DNA of 64,000 bases from Arachidicoccus soli (GTDB lineage Bacteria; Bacteroidota; Bacteroidia; Chitinophagales; Chitinophagaceae). The first letter of the stretch is position 1; each line of letters begins with the position of its first letter. Made by a program: the position numbers and the translations under genes. The notes under the pieces were generated by a model. That model was given only the letters and a program-made list of their open reading frames with translations, was not told where the DNA came from and ran no database searches. Positions 63,257 to 64,000 of this stretch are shown one piece after another. The stretch lies in NCBI RefSeq assembly GCF_003600625.1, contig NZ_CP032489.1:3968001-4032000 (forward strand), read 5' to 3'.

Positions 63257-64000
63257 ATGCAGCCCACTAGGCTTTTTGACGCAGTAGCCTATCAATTAGA
63301 AAATTTTCCTAAAAAGGATATGCTTGCTACTAAGCAAAACGGGCAATGGGCAAAGTTGAGTACACATCAAACTCAACAGTATATCAATAAGTTAAGTGCC
63401 GGGCTTTTACAGCTTGGTATAGGTGCAAATAATTTTTCTGTAGAAACGGCCGATAAAATTGCAATCATTGCAAATAGCTGTCCTGAATGGCTCATCACGG
63501 ATATGGCCGTGCAGCAATTGGGAGCAATACTTATTCCTATTTATCCAACCACCAACGAAACAGAATTAGCATTCATCTTAAATGAAGCGGAAGTAAAATA
63601 TGTTTTTATTGGCAATCAGTTGCTATTAAACAGGTATCAATCCACCATACAAAAGATTTCTTCAATAAAAAACACATTCTCTTTTGATGAAACCACAGTT
63701 GATAATTGGAAAGGAATTATGGTATCTGCAACTGAGGCATCTATACAAAAAGTAGAAGAAATAAAAGCCCATATTAGCAGCGAATATATTGCCACCATTA
63801 TTTACACCTCCGGCACTACTGGTGTTCCAAAAGGAGTGATGCTTTCACATAAAAATATTATGAGTTGTGCAATGTTTTCAAAAGAAAGCTTCCCCTTGCC
63901 CGATAATCCAGAGATGCGCGCTTTAAGCTTTTTACCACTTAATCATATTTTTGAAAAATGCTTAAGTTATATATATTTATATAGTGGTATCAGTATTTAT
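63257..64000 (+). CDS. Long-chain acyl-CoA synthetase/AMP-forming ligase, N-terminal part (runs off the right edge)
   Basis: The 248 visible residues from ATG at 63257 show the adenylate-forming fold with the phosphate-binding motif IIYTSGTTGVPKGVMLSHKN. LSFLPLNHIFEKCLSYIYLYSG follows, typical of long-chain fatty acid-CoA ligases. It would activate fatty acids as acyl-AMP and then acyl-CoA. It is divergent from tRNA-Leu and outside the island. The C-terminal domain is not in the window. Confidence 0.93.
   Translation, partial: MQPTRLFDAVAYQLENFPKKDMLATKQNGQWAKLSTHQTQQYINKLSAGLLQLGIGANNFSVETADKIAIIANSCPEWLITDMAVQQLGAILIPIYPTTNETELAFILNEAEVKYVFIGNQLLLNRYQSTIQKISSIKNTFSFDETTVDNWKGIMVSATEASIQKVEEIKAHISSEYIATIIYTSGTTGVPKGVMLSHKNIMSCAMFSKESFPLPDNPEMRALSFLPLNHIFEKCLSYIYLYSGISIY

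Overview
The window looks like a chromosomal segment of a low-GC member of the Bacteroidota, most likely close to the Chitinophagaceae. The signs are TAnnTTTG-type -7 promoter elements, very few Shine-Dalgarno sequences, a type III glutamine synthetase, an outer-membrane beta-barrel/TonB receptor with a carboxypeptidase-like N-terminal domain, a futalosine hydrolase, an Obg protein without the OCT domain, and M1 peptidases and a GH20 enzyme of the exported Bacteroidota kind. Both ends of the window cut a gene: glnN on the left and an acyl-CoA synthetase on the right.

From 1 to about 56.5 kb the content is ordinary core genome in short, mixed-orientation transcription units, many ended by strong and often bidirectional hairpin terminators. 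It includes replication and repair (dnaN, recX, dnaG), translation and ribosome factors (prfA, obgE, hflX, alaS, rnc, rnz), transcription termination (rho with a long low-complexity insert), fatty-acid synthesis (acpP-fabF-rnc and fabD), central and one-carbon metabolism (gltA of the eukaryotic type, metF, purU, aroK, mqnB), a pterin cluster (two PTPS-family genes followed by folE), the chaperone htpG behind a sigma-54-like promoter, cell-envelope genes (LptF/G permease, GT2, MscS, polysaccharide deacetylase, GH20, a large putative glycoside hydrolase) and two paralogous exported M1 peptidases.

The accessory part is 56.63-63.07 kb. A 27-bp copy of the 3' end of tRNA-Leu(GAG) lies at 56626-56652, and the intact tRNA is at 63052-63135. 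The 6.4 kb between these direct repeats behaves like a decayed integrative island. Its integrase is reduced to the N-terminal arm-binding domain (62718-62903) beside the tRNA. Inside are two AAA/DUF4143 ATPases, each with its own palindromic operator-like site just upstream of the start; a complete IS1634-like insertion sequence with inverted repeats and a 6-bp target duplication; a MNT-HEPN toxin-antitoxin pair plus a degraded second HEPN tail; three copies of a 29-bp palindromic repeat; and two copies of a 70-bp sequence that carries the TGTCC[G/T]CC motif also present near the tRNA end. This island is the most interesting part of the window. No complete known defence system is visible, but the paired stand-alone ATPases with private operators merit attention.
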